A DNA stretch of 64,000 nt from Saposhnikovia divaricata (lineage: Eukaryota > Streptophyta > Magnoliopsida > Apiales > Apiaceae), in the NCBI GenBank assembly GCA_036435485.1, contig CM071594.1, forward strand, positions 105,551,001 to 105,615,000. Direction: 5' to 3'. The position numbers were made by a program, and so were the translations under genes. The notes under the pieces were generated by a model, which was not told the origin of the DNA, ran no database searches, and worked only from the letters and a program-made list of their open reading frames with translations. This document shows, piece after piece, positions 21,874 through 32,369 of the stretch; position 1 is the first letter of the stretch, and every line of letters starts with the position of its first letter.

Positions 21874-22345
21874 TGTTAACGGAGGAATTTGGTGATAAAA
21901 AATTTCGGAGGTTGCTGGAATAACGAATTATGAAAATAGGGGGAATTCGGGATTTTGGATGTTTGGGGCTGGACTTGAGAGGTGTCTCGACTTGTTAGAT
22001 GTGTCTGATCCTTTTCCAAGATGCCTGCGTACCTTATATTTATAAGGATCAAGCCAACGCAATTCTGTGAAATTGATTTGTGTTTATCCCTTAGAGACTT
22101 TAGGGATAAATTTCGTTAATCTGGGTAATTACTGATTTTATCTGATTTAATCTTATCGTTGTGATATCTTCCTGATTTGAATAATATCGTTTGGAGATAT
22201 TTTCTATCATTAATTGGAGATAATTCCTCGTTTCAGAGAGTTTCATAGAGTGGAAATAATTAACTTAGGGATTAAGTTAATTATTATTAGATTCATATTT
22301 GGAAATTTGGGAGATATTAGTGGCAACCGAAAATATGGCGTAACA
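21874..22345 (-). repeat. 5' LTR of the noncoding element
   Basis: It runs TGTTAACGGAGG...GGCGTAACA on the plus strand, with the minus-strand TATA box (TATTTATAAG) near 22036. The few differences from its partner suggest a young or middle-aged insertion. Confidence 0.85.
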
Positions 22346-22350
22346 TTTTT

Positions 22351-22972
22351 CTTGTCCAAATTTCCACAGGAAAATGTTTCAAATTTGAAAACTTTTCGTG
22401 CAGTTTTCAATCTTTCCAACGCAAATAACCATATGCAATTCTTCTAAAAAATTTTGAAACATCATAGAATTCCTCTAAAAATTTTAAAACCCCAATACCA
22501 AAGATACTTTAAAACTTTTAAAGTATCTTCTAAAATTTTGACATAGCTAAGTTGATTACAAATAATATTGTCATTATGCAAATTTATGCTACATGTACGA
22601 GAAGGAAAATATATCTTTTGGAAAATACGTTAGATTTTAAGCACATACACATTTTAATTTTATGCTTGCTGCGGTAAATACGTTCCACTTATATCCACAC
22701 TCACTCACCAAGGCCCCCGTCATATTTAAATCCACATCTACAAGTAGATATCAAACACGAACTATCCAAAAATAAGGGAAAGAAAAGTCAAACACAACTA
22801 TCCAAAAATAAGGGAAAGAAAAGTCAACTGATAGTCAAATGACAAGGATTGGTGATTGGCGCATACAAAAGTGAACAGTCTATAAAATTTGCAAAATATC
22901 ACATAGCTACAAATAGCCATAGGCATAGATAAGGTTCCACCATGTCAATTTCATATTCAAATCAGTAAAGTT
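22351..22972. other. Intergenic, with a short tandem duplication
   Basis: I see no gene. At about 22760-22828 the phrase AACTATCCAAAAATAAGGGA plus AAGAAAAGTCAA occurs twice. Confidence 0.5.
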
Positions 22973-23772
22973 GTGAGCAACACTTATAACCAGAAATCTG
23001 CGACACAATTTCACTTTCAGACATTGTGCAGGCAAGTGAATATTTAGTACAAAAGGATACATTTGCTAAGGTTTCGGACAAAATATTATGGTCCCAGCAG
23101 ATAAAAGCATCATCACAGACCACGTAACGAAGACTATACATAAGAACATTGACCTCCTTCAAGAGGCTTTCTCTGTTTCCAAATCGCAGATACATCCAAG
23201 CTAGAGCAGTGCTCAAAAGTCAACAATCTAGTGAACAAATGAAATATAACAAGTCAAAACGATTATTTGAAAACATTATATATCTTGAGAATAATCGCAA
23301 CAAAACTAATCAAGAAGGATGCCAATATGCATGCACATATCCTCAATAAGGACAAGTTATAAACAGAAAAAAGCAGAGTATCTAAGGGGTCTAAAATAAG
23401 ATTTGCCTCCTGCACTATTTAGCATTCGTCAGTAGAAATATTATTACGAGGGACAGAATATATTTGGAAAGCTTATTATGTAACATGTGGTTAATCCTTT
23501 ACGTCTTTTTTAAAGTATATACGAAATATGAGGAATCAGACCTCTCTGAAATCACATGTGGGGAAGAAATTCCAATACATAAGTTGATGAAATTGCACAA
23601 AAAAAAAATTATCAACTTTAAATATGGAGTGCATGTTGCAGAGAGAATTACATCGAATACAAAAATCATATAACTAATGTTCAATCAATAAATAGTTTTT
23701 CCTACCTAAAACAAAAGTGCCAAAGAAAAAGTATCAAGATACATTAGTCTTTTTCACACAGAAAGCATGTTT
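22973..23772. repeat. Direct duplication, copy 2 (about 0.8 kb)
   Basis: This is the partner of 5145-5956 in the same orientation. On the minus strand a frame (22962-23216) reads LMYSLRYVVCDDAFICWDHN and remains open longer than in copy 1. No family recognised. Here the sequence runs on past 23772 into likely original flanking DNA, so this copy may be nearer the parent. Confidence 0.6.
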
Positions 23773-23874
23773 ACATAAACAAATGGAAAGTGCACAAAAA
23801 GATAATTGTAAATTCTGAAAATGAGAACTAATACCACAGATCTAAGATATAAAGACATATATAGCATGCATCAC

Positions 23875-24055
23875 CAGGGGCGGACGCAGGATTCCGGTGT
23901 CAAAAAAGTTTTGGGGGCCAAATCTTAAAAAAAAAAAAATTACATGGTGAATTTTCTTTCTTTTTTTAAAAAAAAAAATTTACATGGTGAATTTTGACAA
24001 TTTTTCAGAATGGGGGGCCAAGACCAGCCTTGGCCTTACCTTCGGTCCGCCCCTG
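23875..24055. mobile_element. hAT-type MITE, 181 bp, with 8-bp TSD
   Basis: Terminal inverted repeats CAGGGGCGGAC and GTCCGCCCCTG bound the element, and TGCATCAC is perfectly duplicated on both sides (23867-23874, 24056-24063). The inside is A- and T-runs with two GGGGGGCCA-like blocks and no ORF. The 8-bp duplication and CAGGGGCGGA ends place it with hAT-type MITEs. Confidence 0.9.
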
Positions 24056-24093
24056 TGCATCACTATATTAAAATGAATTAATTATGAGAATAT

Positions 24094-26275
24094 CAGGATT
24101 CTGAGGCAAAGAAAGCCGTGGCGAAAGCCAAAGGGAAAGCCTATGAGGGGTTGTACAAGCGCCTGGACACCAAGGAAGGAACGAATGTTATCTTTAAACT
24201 AGCTAAAGCTAGGGAGAGAGGGCGGCGCGACCTGGGTGCTGTTAAGTTTATAAAGGATGAGTCAGACCGAGTGTTACTTAATGAAGACGCTATTAAGGAG
24301 AGGTGGAGTTCGTACTTCCATAACCTTTTCAATGAGAATAGGAGGAGTTGGGCCGGTGGGGAACTAGAGTTCCCCCCCTCGTCTCCTTGTGAGCGTATCA
24401 GCGAGGACGAGGTCAAGGGGGCCATTCGTAAGATGGCGAAAGGGAAGGCGGTGGGCCCGGATCATATCCCAATCGAGGTGTGGATTTGTCTTGGCGAAGT
24501 TGGCGTTCAATGGCTAGTTAATCTGTTCAATGATCTCCTCTTGGGTGCTAAGATGCCAGCAGAATGGAGGCGTAGTGTTGTAGTTCCTTTTTTCAAGAAC
24601 AAAGGTGATGCTCAGAGTTGTAGTAACTATCGGGGTATTAAATTACTCAGTCATACTATGAAACTCTGGGAGAGAGTGGTAGAAGGCCGGATTAGAAGAG
24701 AAGTTGAAATCTCAAAGAATCAATTTGGTTTTATGCCGGGGAGATCGACGACCGAGGCCATTCATCTCGTCAGACGCCTTATGGAGAAGTTCAGGGAGCG
24801 CCGCAAAGACCTCCACATGGTGTTCATTGATCTCGAGAAGGCTTATGACAGTATCCCCCGTGAAGCGATTTGGAAGGCCCTCGTAGAGCGGAGTGTTTCG
24901 TCGTCGTACGTAAGAGTGATACAAGACATGTACTCCCAAGCTACTTCTTGCGTTCGGACCCCTGTGGGTGACTCTCGTTTCTTCCCTGTGGAGATTGGGC
25001 TTCACCAGGGATCGGCCCTTAGTCCGCTCCTTTTCGCACTTATCCTGGATGTCATGTCACGCGGGATACTTGACGCCGTCCCGTGGTGCATGCTCTTCGC
25101 TGACGATATTGTGCTAGTGGCGGAGTCTAGGGGGGAGGTCAACGAAAAGTTGGAACTTTGGAGATCAACTTTGGAGTCACAAGGCTTGCGGGTGAGTAGA
25201 ACTAAAACCGAGTATCTCTGGTGCAACTTCAGTGGCGAGGCCATCGACGAAGGGGTGGAGGTTAAGATCGAAGATCAGATCATCCCGCGTACGGATAAGT
25301 TCAAGTATCTGGGGTCGATCATCCAGAAGGAAGGTGGGGTTGAAGACGATGTCAAGCATCGTATCAATGCTGGGTGGCTAAGGTGGAGGGCAGCGTCAGG
25401 GGTGATGTGCGACAAGAATGTTCCTTTAAAGTTGAAAGGGAGATTCTATAGAGCAGCTATCCGGCCTGCGATGTTATATGGTTCGGAGTGCTGGGCAGCG
25501 AAGAAGACCCACGAAAGCACGTTGGAAGCAGCGGAAATGAGGATGTTGCGGTGGTCGTGTGGCCGTACGTTGCTAGATAGAATCCCTAATAGGGTGTTCA
25601 GGACCGAGCTCGAAGTGGCGCCCCTCTCTGCGAAAGTTAGAGAAGGGAGGTTGAGATGGTTCGGCCACGTCCGTAGGAGGCGGCCGGAAGCTCCAGTGCG
25701 AAGGGTCGAGAGTCTTTCGGTTGATGGGGTGAGGAGGAGAGGCAGACCGAGGAGGTCATGGGAAGAGCAGCTTAGGTTGGATTTGAAGGCTATGAACCTA
25801 AGTGAGACCATGACCGCTGACAGGTGTTCGTGGAGGCGGCAAATCAGAGTGGTGGACTCGCTTCTAGGGGACGGCTCTATAGTGGAGAACCTCAGAGTTG
25901 GGTTGTCTCGGATGACCTTATCTTAGGAGTTTGGCTTTTGCCGTTTTATTTTCTCATTTTCATTTTTCATTTTTATTATCATTTGTTTCCCGGTTGTGCA
26001 GGTGCAGGGAGCTTCGCTTGGTGGTATCTAGGGGCATGGTAGGTAAGTCCCGTGTGGAGAAAGCCATGGGCTCAGGTATTGTTGTGAACGTTGTCGTATA
26101 TACTGTAGATTCCTTTGTATTTATCACACACCGTATATGTCGTGCACATAGCCGAGGGTCTTCACGGAAACAGCCTCCCTACCCTAATAAGTGGCGGCAT
26201 GGTCTGCGTACAACCTACCCTCCCCAGACCCTGCTCTGAGCGGGATATACTGGGTATGTTTGGTTTGGTTTGCTT
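24094..26275 (+). mobile_element. 5'-truncated RTE-type LINE
   Basis: The reverse transcriptase half and the 3' UTR are present but the endonuclease half is missing, as in incomplete target-primed reverse transcription. The 3' part (about 26160-26275) carries the phrase GGTCTGCGTACA, then CCTACCCTCCCCAGACCC, and a tail TTTGGTTTGGTTTG, typical of plant RTE elements and the SINEs that share their tail. No target duplication was found. Confidence 0.8.
24097..25926 (+). CDS. RTE reverse transcriptase, C-terminal part
   Basis: The frame is open without a stop for over 600 codons. It lacks a proper start: the open frame enters from the truncation point (DSEAKKAVAKAKGKAYEG). LAKARERGRRDL and KFIKDESDRVL are the RTE linker before the RT. 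RT motifs follow: KAVGPDHIPIEVW, NYRGIKLLSH, DLEKAYDS (near 24828), LHQGSALSPLLFAL and the catalytic LFADD (near 25096). The C-terminus has the RTE-typical KYLGSIIQ, LYGSECWA and RMLRWSCG phrases. It is clearly more GC-rich than its surroundings, which fits RTE codon use. Without the endonuclease it cannot move itself; the intact frame suggests a young insertion. Confidence 0.85.
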   Translation, partial: DSEAKKAVAKAKGKAYEGLYKRLDTKEGTNVIFKLAKARERGRRDLGAVKFIKDESDRVLLNEDAIKERWSSYFHNLFNENRRSWAGGELEFPPSSPCERISEDEVKGAIRKMAKGKAVGPDHIPIEVWICLGEVGVQWLVNLFNDLLLGAKMPAEWRRSVVVPFFKNKGDAQSCSNYRGIKLLSHTMKLWERVVEGRIRREVEISKNQFGFMPGRSTTEAIHLVRRLMEKFRERRKDLHMVFIDLEKAYDSIPREAIWKALVERSVSSSYVRVIQDMYSQATSCVRTPVGDSRFFPVEIGLHQGSALSPLLFALILDVMSRGILDAVPWCMLFADDIVLVAESRGEVNEKLELWRSTLESQGLRVSRTKTEYLWCNFSGEAIDEGVEVKIEDQIIPRTDKFKYLGSIIQKEGGVEDDVKHRINAGWLRWRAASGVMCDKNVPLKLKGRFYRAAIRPAMLYGSECWAAKKTHESTLEAAEMRMLRWSCGRTLLDRIPNRVFRTELEVAPLSAKVREGRLRWFGHVRRRRPEAPVRRVESLSVDGVRRRGRPRRSWEEQLRLDLKAMNLSETMTADRCSWRRQIRVVDSLLGDGSIVENLRVGLSRMTLS

Positions 26276-26879
26276 TTTGCATACCAACAATTTCATGTGC
26301 AGCCCCCATTTGGGACCCAAACCGAGGCTCCAAGTCACAGTCAGGCTTATCTCATCAACAACCCAACTACAAATGAACACGAAATATAGACGTTTGAATT
26401 GAGCGGGAGTAATCAGCCATATGCATATGTGTGTGTAAGTGAGTGTGTGACTGTAGTGTGTATTAGATGAATTTATATTTTAAAATACTGGATGAAATAC
26501 AAGATGGATTGAGTAAATACAGTTACAACATCATGAATAACAAAATATAATTACCTATAACAGAACTTCTTGTCATCGACTCCAAGATTCTCAGCATGCA
26601 CTACTTTACATATATCTGAATCACATCCACATACAGAAATCTGATTCAAACACCAAAATTATCACAATACATATACTGACTACAAAAAAAGGGAAGGAAC
26701 CACAAGCGGGACAAAATTTGAACTACAAGAATTAAGAGTGCAATGGTGCAAAGCTGACCAGGATTTCAGGAGTAGGAGTCTTGTTGAAACAAGCACTCAA
26801 TTCGCCAGATATCTTACTCAATGTTCGGGCATACTACCAAATTCGAGCATATCGACCACAGGTCTTAGTAATCAAAACT
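26276..26879. other. Flank of the inverted gene duplication
   Basis: No plus-strand gene. On the minus strand a short open stretch near 26720-26800 reads PTPEILVSFAPLHS then stop; it may be the last exon of the minus-strand copy next door, but this is weak. The plus-strand copy lacks this sequence. Confidence 0.3.
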
Positions 26880-28880
26880 AAATTAAAAAACAAATACTTC
26901 ACACAATTCACACATAATACCGCAGAGGCAGAATCTATAGTCATTTTCTTCTGACACCTCTTCACAGCAGTAACTGTCTCTCCAGCAATCACTTTAGCTT
27001 TATCAGCAGGTGACCCTTCATATACCTGTGCACAGACAAGATTGTTTCAAAGCTCACAACCAGGGTTGTCACGTCGACGACTAGTCGACTTAACAACAAA
27101 GTCACAACAAATTGCTTATGAAGTTTTTAATGAAATGTACTGGTTTCATTAATAACACAAACCTTTTTCGCATCACTCAATGACACTAGAGCTCCCGCAG
27201 ATTCATGGATGCACAAGCTTGTTGAATTCGGATCAAATGCCTGTAAAACGACATAATTAACAAATGATTGTGTGAAATACTGAAACTTATTCACTCTTTT
27301 TTGTCGATTGACTTTGAAGTTAATTACTTTACATTGCATAAAATTATCTGTCCGTTATTAAAAATTAAAGCATATTCTAAGTAGAGGCTTAAACCTGATG
27401 TCAGGGTTAAAAAAAAGGTCCTACCTTGGCATTAAGAAGGATGTTAGCTGCTTTCACATGCCGATTTAGGATTTTAGGATTACCTGAATGCAAGATGAAA
27501 TTTGTCTATAGCATCATCCTCTAGCTGTTTATAATTTAAAAAGTAACATAGAAGACATACATTCCTCATGAAGAGAAGCCAATCCTTTTGCAGCCCCAGC
27601 CCCAAGAGCACTTCGTATACTTGTGGGAAAGTCCATGGTAGCCCTCTCTTCACCTGAAATTTAGAAATCTATTAGGTTTCAATTTTGGAACATCAACTAC
27701 ATATTCGACAAAGTTCTTGAACAAAACACTATCGACTTATAATCGCAATTGACATATTTCCACATTTCAATGCAATTAGAAAACCATATGATCATATAGC
27801 ATAATGAGTATATCGAAGGGTCCTTTCTTTTACTGGTTAGTTTCTTTCGATTACAAGTCAAAATAAACTGCTACAAACTCCTCATTGTTGAAACATCTGG
27901 TAACTCTCATAAACCACTAAAGCATTGATCATACCATAAAATTCACTACACTACAACATATACTCTGAGTAGTAATTTACAGTTGTCACCATTCAAGAAT
28001 CTGGTGTACAAAATACTCAAGTCTTCAATTACTGATCAGATGTAAAGTTAAGCGAGTTTTTTTATCAACAATACTCTGCAAACATTTTAAAAAGTCCAAT
28101 ACATTCAGAAATATGCAATATATATGCTCACATAATCTAAATCTAAATGTAAAATACAAAACAAAGATTGTGAAATAAACTTACAGCCCATTTTTGATTG
28201 CAACAATGTTTTTCGCCTTGGCTTCATCCCGGGTGGTGGAACTTGAAGTTGTTTTGATCCTTGCCTGCGTGGCAGTCCTCGACAGGCTTGTCTCGAGAAA
28301 AAACTAGTAACTAAGTTCCTTAGGTAGCCATTAAGGTCCTGACCTGGACCTGGAACAACATCTTCTTCAGGAAACAAGCGTCCAAGACTCTCTGATATAT
28401 ATTGTACAGTAACTGCTTGCTTCAAGTTGCATGGTCGGAATGCTAGTTCTTTGAACTGACAAACAATATCATCAGCATTTTCATATTCAGCGATATATAT
28501 TTTGTAGCCTATTTTGATCCCTTATGCAAAATACATGTTCCATCACACAAGCTTCAGTTAGTTGCATCCCAATAACTTGACCCGTCATAACTATTATAGG
28601 AGCTTCTGAAGATCCGGGGAAGAGCTGCACATCATGGTCAAACGGAAGCATGTTGGGATCATAATAAGGATGTACTCCAATCCGATAAGGCTCACGACAA
28701 ATGGTTCCACGAAGTCTTATCCAATTCCGTTGATCCGAGTGCGAGATGCACATCACAGTAGTGGAACTCAATAAATCATTGGTCGGGTTCGCAAAGGTGA
28801 AAACTGGTAGCGGTGGTAGCTGAGGTATAGAAAGACACCACAATATGAGCAGATCTGAAGCAAAATCGTATGCAAGTTAT
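26880..28880 (-). pseudogene. Protease-kinase chimera, minus-strand copy without exon 1
   Basis: This is an inverted copy of 29230-31217 at high identity, including exons and introns. Minus-strand exons encode LPVFTFANPTNDLLSSTT..., LFPGSSEAPIIV, the tail LGRLFPEEDVVPGPGQDLNGYL, then the kinase-like SALGAGAAKGLASLHEE and ILNRHVKAANILLNAK, then AFDPNSTSLCIHESAGAL and VYEGSPADKAKVIAGETV. Two lesions are seen: the serine motif reads GSSEAP instead of GSSGAP (GGA to GAA), and an extra ATAT near 28495 shifts the frame after RLQNI. Its exon 1 lies displaced at 31218-31553, with about 35 bp missing at the break. Confidence 0.75.
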
Positions 28881-31217
28881 TCTTGAACAAATTCCCCTAA
28901 TAAATGGTTCTGTGTTATTATTTTAATAAATCAACTGGTTTGGGTTTTATGCTAGAATAATGCATATTCTTTATTTTACTATTTATAGAAAAATGAATCA
29001 TATTGATGGCATATTTCGGGGTTTGGAGCAAGATTACAAGAGGGCAGTAGCAAAGATCTATCATCGAGGGCTAGGTCGTGAAGGGTGGAGTTGTTTCGTT
29101 ACTTTGGTTGGCCCGTGTATAATTGTGACCGTCTCTCATGCAGTTATTGGGTTAGAACATGATCAGATTTCTGGTCCAAACAGTTTTTATGTGAAATTTT
29201 TCGGGGACAGCGAGGAGTATGATGCGCGTGCACTTGCATACGATTTTGCTTCAGATCTGCTCATATTGTGGTGTCTTTCTATGCCTCAGCTACCACCGCT
29301 ACCAGTTTTCACCTTTGCAAACCCGGCCAATGGATTTATTGAGTTCCACTACTGTGATGTGCATCTCGCACCCGGATCAACGGAATTGGATAAGACTTCG
29401 TGGAACCATTTGTCATAAGCCTTATCGGATTGGAGTACATCCTTATTATGATCCCAACACGCTTCTGTTTGACCATGATGTGCAGCTCTTCCCCGGATCT
29501 TCAGGAGCTCCTATAATAGTTATGACGGGTCAAGTTATTGGGATGCAACTAACTGAAGCTTGTGTGATTGAACATGTAGTTTGCATAAGGGATCAAAATA
29601 GGCTACAAAATATCGCTGAATATGAAAATGCTGATGATATTGTTTGTCAGGTCAAAGAACTAGCATTCCGACCATGCAACTTGAAGCAACCAGTTACTGT
29701 ACAATATATATCAGAGAGTCTTGGACGCTTGTTTCCTGAAGAAGATGTTGCCCCAGGTCCAGGTCAGGACATTAATGGCTACCTGAGGAACTTAGTTACT
29801 AGTTCTTTCTCGAGACAAGCCCGTCGAGGACTGCCACGCAGGCAAGGATCAAAACAACTTCAAGTTCCACCACCCGGGACGAAGCCAAGGCGAAAAACAT
29901 TGTTGCAATCAAAAATGGGCTGTAAGTTTATTTCACAATCTTTGTTTTGTATTTTACATTTAGAGTTAGATTATGTGAGCATATATATTGCATATTTCTG
30001 AATGTATTGGACTTTTTAAAATGTTTGCAGAGTATTGTTGATAAAAAAACTCGCTTAACTTTACATCTGATCAGTAATTGAAGACTTGAGTATTTTGTAC
30101 ACCAGATTCTTGAATGGTGACAACTGTAAATTACTACTCAGAGTATATGTTTTAGTGTAGTGAATTTTAAGGTATGATCAATGCTTTAGTGGTTTATGAG
30201 AGTAACCAGATGTTTCAACAATGAGGAGTTTGTAGCAGTTTATTTTGACTTGTTATCGAAAGAAACTAACTAGTAAAAGAAAGGACCCTTCGATATACTC
30301 ATTATGCTATATGATCATATGGTTTTCTAATTGCATTGAAATGTGGAAATATGTCAATTGCGATTATAAGTCGATAGTGTTTGGTTCAAGAACTTTGTTG
30401 AGTAGGTAGTTGATGTTCCAAAATTGAAACCTAATAGATTTCTAAATTTCAGGTGAAGAGAGGGCTACCATGGACTTTCCCACAAGTATACGAAGTGCTC
30501 TTGGGGCTGGGGCTGCAAAAGGATTGGCTTCTCTTCATGAGGAATGTATGTCTTCTATGTTACTTTTTTAAACTATAAACAGCTAGAGGATGATGCTATA
30601 GACAAATTTCATCTTGCATTCAGGTAATCCTAAAATCCTAAATCGGCATGTGAAAGCAGCTAACATCCTTCTTAATGCCAAGGTAGGACCTTTTTTTTAA
30701 CCCTGACATCAGGTTTAAGCCTCTACTTAGAATATGCTTTAATTTTTAATAACGGACAGATAATTTTATGCAATGTAATGTAATTAACTTCAAAGTCAAT
30801 CGACAAAAAAGAGTGAATAAGTTTCAGTATTTCACACAATCATTTGTTAATTATGTCGTTTTACAGGCATTTGATCCGAATTCAACAAGCTTGTGCATCC
30901 ATGAATCTGCGGGAGCTCTAGTGTCATTGAGTGATGCGAAAAAGGTTTGTGTTATTAATGAAACCAGTACATTTCATTAAAAACTTCATAAGCAATTTGT
31001 TGTGACTTTGTTGTTAAGTCGACTAGTCGTCGACGTGACAACCCTGGTTGTGAGCTTTGAAACAATCTTGTCTGTGCACAGGTATATGAAGGGTCACCTG
31101 CTGATAAAGCTAAAGTGATTGCTGGAGAGACAGTTACTGCTGTGAAGAGGTGTCAGAAGAAAATGACTATAGATTCTGCCTCTGCGGTATTATGTGTGAA
31201 TTGTGTGAAGTATTTGT
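28881..31217 (+). pseudogene. Trypsin-like protease fused to receptor-kinase fragment, plus-strand copy
   Basis: Exon 1 (about 28993-29921) has a trypsin/HtrA-like fold: the catalytic His in TVSHAVIG (residue 49 from ATG 28993), Asp in YDFASDLLIL (residue 88), and Ser in FPGSSGAP (near 29500). One extra G near 29333 (AATGGATTTA against AATGATTTA in the other copy) shifts the frame before the Ser motif. Intron signals GT..AG then join, in consistent phases, 30453-30545 and 30624-30682, which encode DFPTSIRSALGAGAAKGL, ASLHEEC and NPKILNRHVKAANILLNAK. That is subdomain VI of a PERK-like receptor kinase with HRD changed to NRH. Exons 30867-30944 and 31082 onward encode AFDPNSTSLCIHESAGAL and YEGSPADKAKVIAGETV, possibly PDZ-like. 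No working protease or kinase is expected. Confidence 0.75.
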
Positions 31218-31553
31218 TTTTTAATTTCACATGAAAACTGTTTGGACCATAAATCTGATCATGTTCTAACCCAATAACTGCATGAGAGACGGTCACAATT
31301 ATACACGGGCCAACCAAAGTAATGAAACCACTCCACCCTTCACGACCTAGCCCTTGATGATAGATCTTTGCCACTGCCCTCTTGTAATCTTGCTCCAAAC
31401 CCTGAAATATGCCATCAATATGATTCTTCTGTAAATAGTAAAATAAAGAATATGCATTATTCTAGCATAAAACCCAAAACCAGTTGATTCATTAAAATAA
31501 TAACACAGAACCATTTATTAGGGGAATTTGTTCAAGAATAACTTGTAAAACAG
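31218..31553 (-). pseudogene. Displaced exon 1 of the minus-strand chimera copy
   Basis: Inverted match to 28881-29200. The minus strand encodes LEQDYKRAVAKIYHQGLGRE and TVSHAVIGLEHDQI, including the catalytic His, and ends at the junction with the plus copy. Reading the minus strand, this exon should precede 28880-26880, so the plus copy lies inside it. TTTACAG just before the coding match may be a splice acceptor, hinting at an upstream exon. Confidence 0.75.
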
Positions 31554-31853
31554 AGGAACAGGTCTTAAATGAAACACATAGCCAAAATTAAAAATTATTT
31601 ACCAATTCTTGCCATGTACTTTGACATTATCTCCTTGAAAAAAATACATAAATATCCTCAAGTCCAGGAGAGACAAGCAGTATATTGTAGGCCTGGATTA
31701 GTCTCAGATAGTGTTCATAGTTGTCTAATCTCTAGGCCCATTGAAGCCAAATGCTTTCCACTCTTAGCATTCAGCTTATCATTTTAGTTATTTAAAGAGC
31801 ATAAACTTACAGCTAAAAAACATATATAAACACACAAGACACTACTGACATAC

Positions 31854-31889
<36 letters not shown>

Positions 31890-32369
31890 CTCAGTCTAAA
31901 AATCTTCCAATAAAATGCAGTAGCGATAACATAAAAAAGGGGAAACAATATGAAATTAAGGCCACGGATATGATAATGGTACACAAATGTAAACTGACAA
32001 ACGAAATTGCTTGTTAACTAGTTAAAAATGGAGTATATGAACACCATTATATGTAATAATATTAACATAATCAAAACCCCCCAATTAGATATGAACCCTA
32101 GATAATATGCATCATAAATATGTAAAATACACAAGTTACTTACATAGTATGTTAGGAGGAGAAAAACAACAAGAAATCCAGTAATCGTAGAAGCTTGTAA
32201 CCTCAGTAATCGTAGAAGCTTGTAACCGCAGATTAGCAGGAGAGGATAGTGTTTTTATGAATGTTGATATGATTTAAGATTCGACTATGCTTAAAGGGGA
32301 TATAAGTTTAAAAGTGGATACGCATTTGTACCTTGCGTATAGGTAAAGTGGTTATTTAGGGCCGTAGAC
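31554..32369. other. Intergenic with an AC microsatellite
   Basis: No gene seen. An (AC)n run of about 17 units lies at 31853-31886, and CAGTAATCGTAGAAGCTTGT plus AAC occurs twice in tandem near 32180-32227. The 8 bases CCGTAGAC at 32362-32369 are the target duplicate of the next element. Confidence 0.6.

Larger units (their letters stand above)
19352..22345 (-). mobile_element. Noncoding minus-strand LTR element (LARD/Tat-like)
   Basis: Two LTRs (19352-19813 and 21874-22345) of about 0.46 kb flank 2.06 kb without any coding frame worth naming. Five T residues flank both ends (19347-19351, 22346-22350), which is compatible with a 5-bp target duplication. A primer site beside the right LTR and a purine tract beside the left one, both read on the minus strand, show that it is transcribed right to left. 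It depends on proteins from another element. The interior is dominated by stem-loop repeats. It has the same end grammar as the large Tat-like element at 42.5 kb. Confidence 0.85.

Noticed and set aside
24141..25811. Minus-strand ORFs opposite the RTE reverse transcriptase
   Set aside because: Shadows caused by GC-rich codons on the true strand.
25931..26402. Overlapping ORFs after the RTE coding region
   Set aside because: They cover the 3' UTR and the conserved tail of the LINE in several frames; none shows protein-like features.
30624..30682. Functional receptor kinase
   Set aside because: Only a fragment around subdomain VI is present, the HRD motif reads NRH, and no ATP-binding loop or DFG was found.
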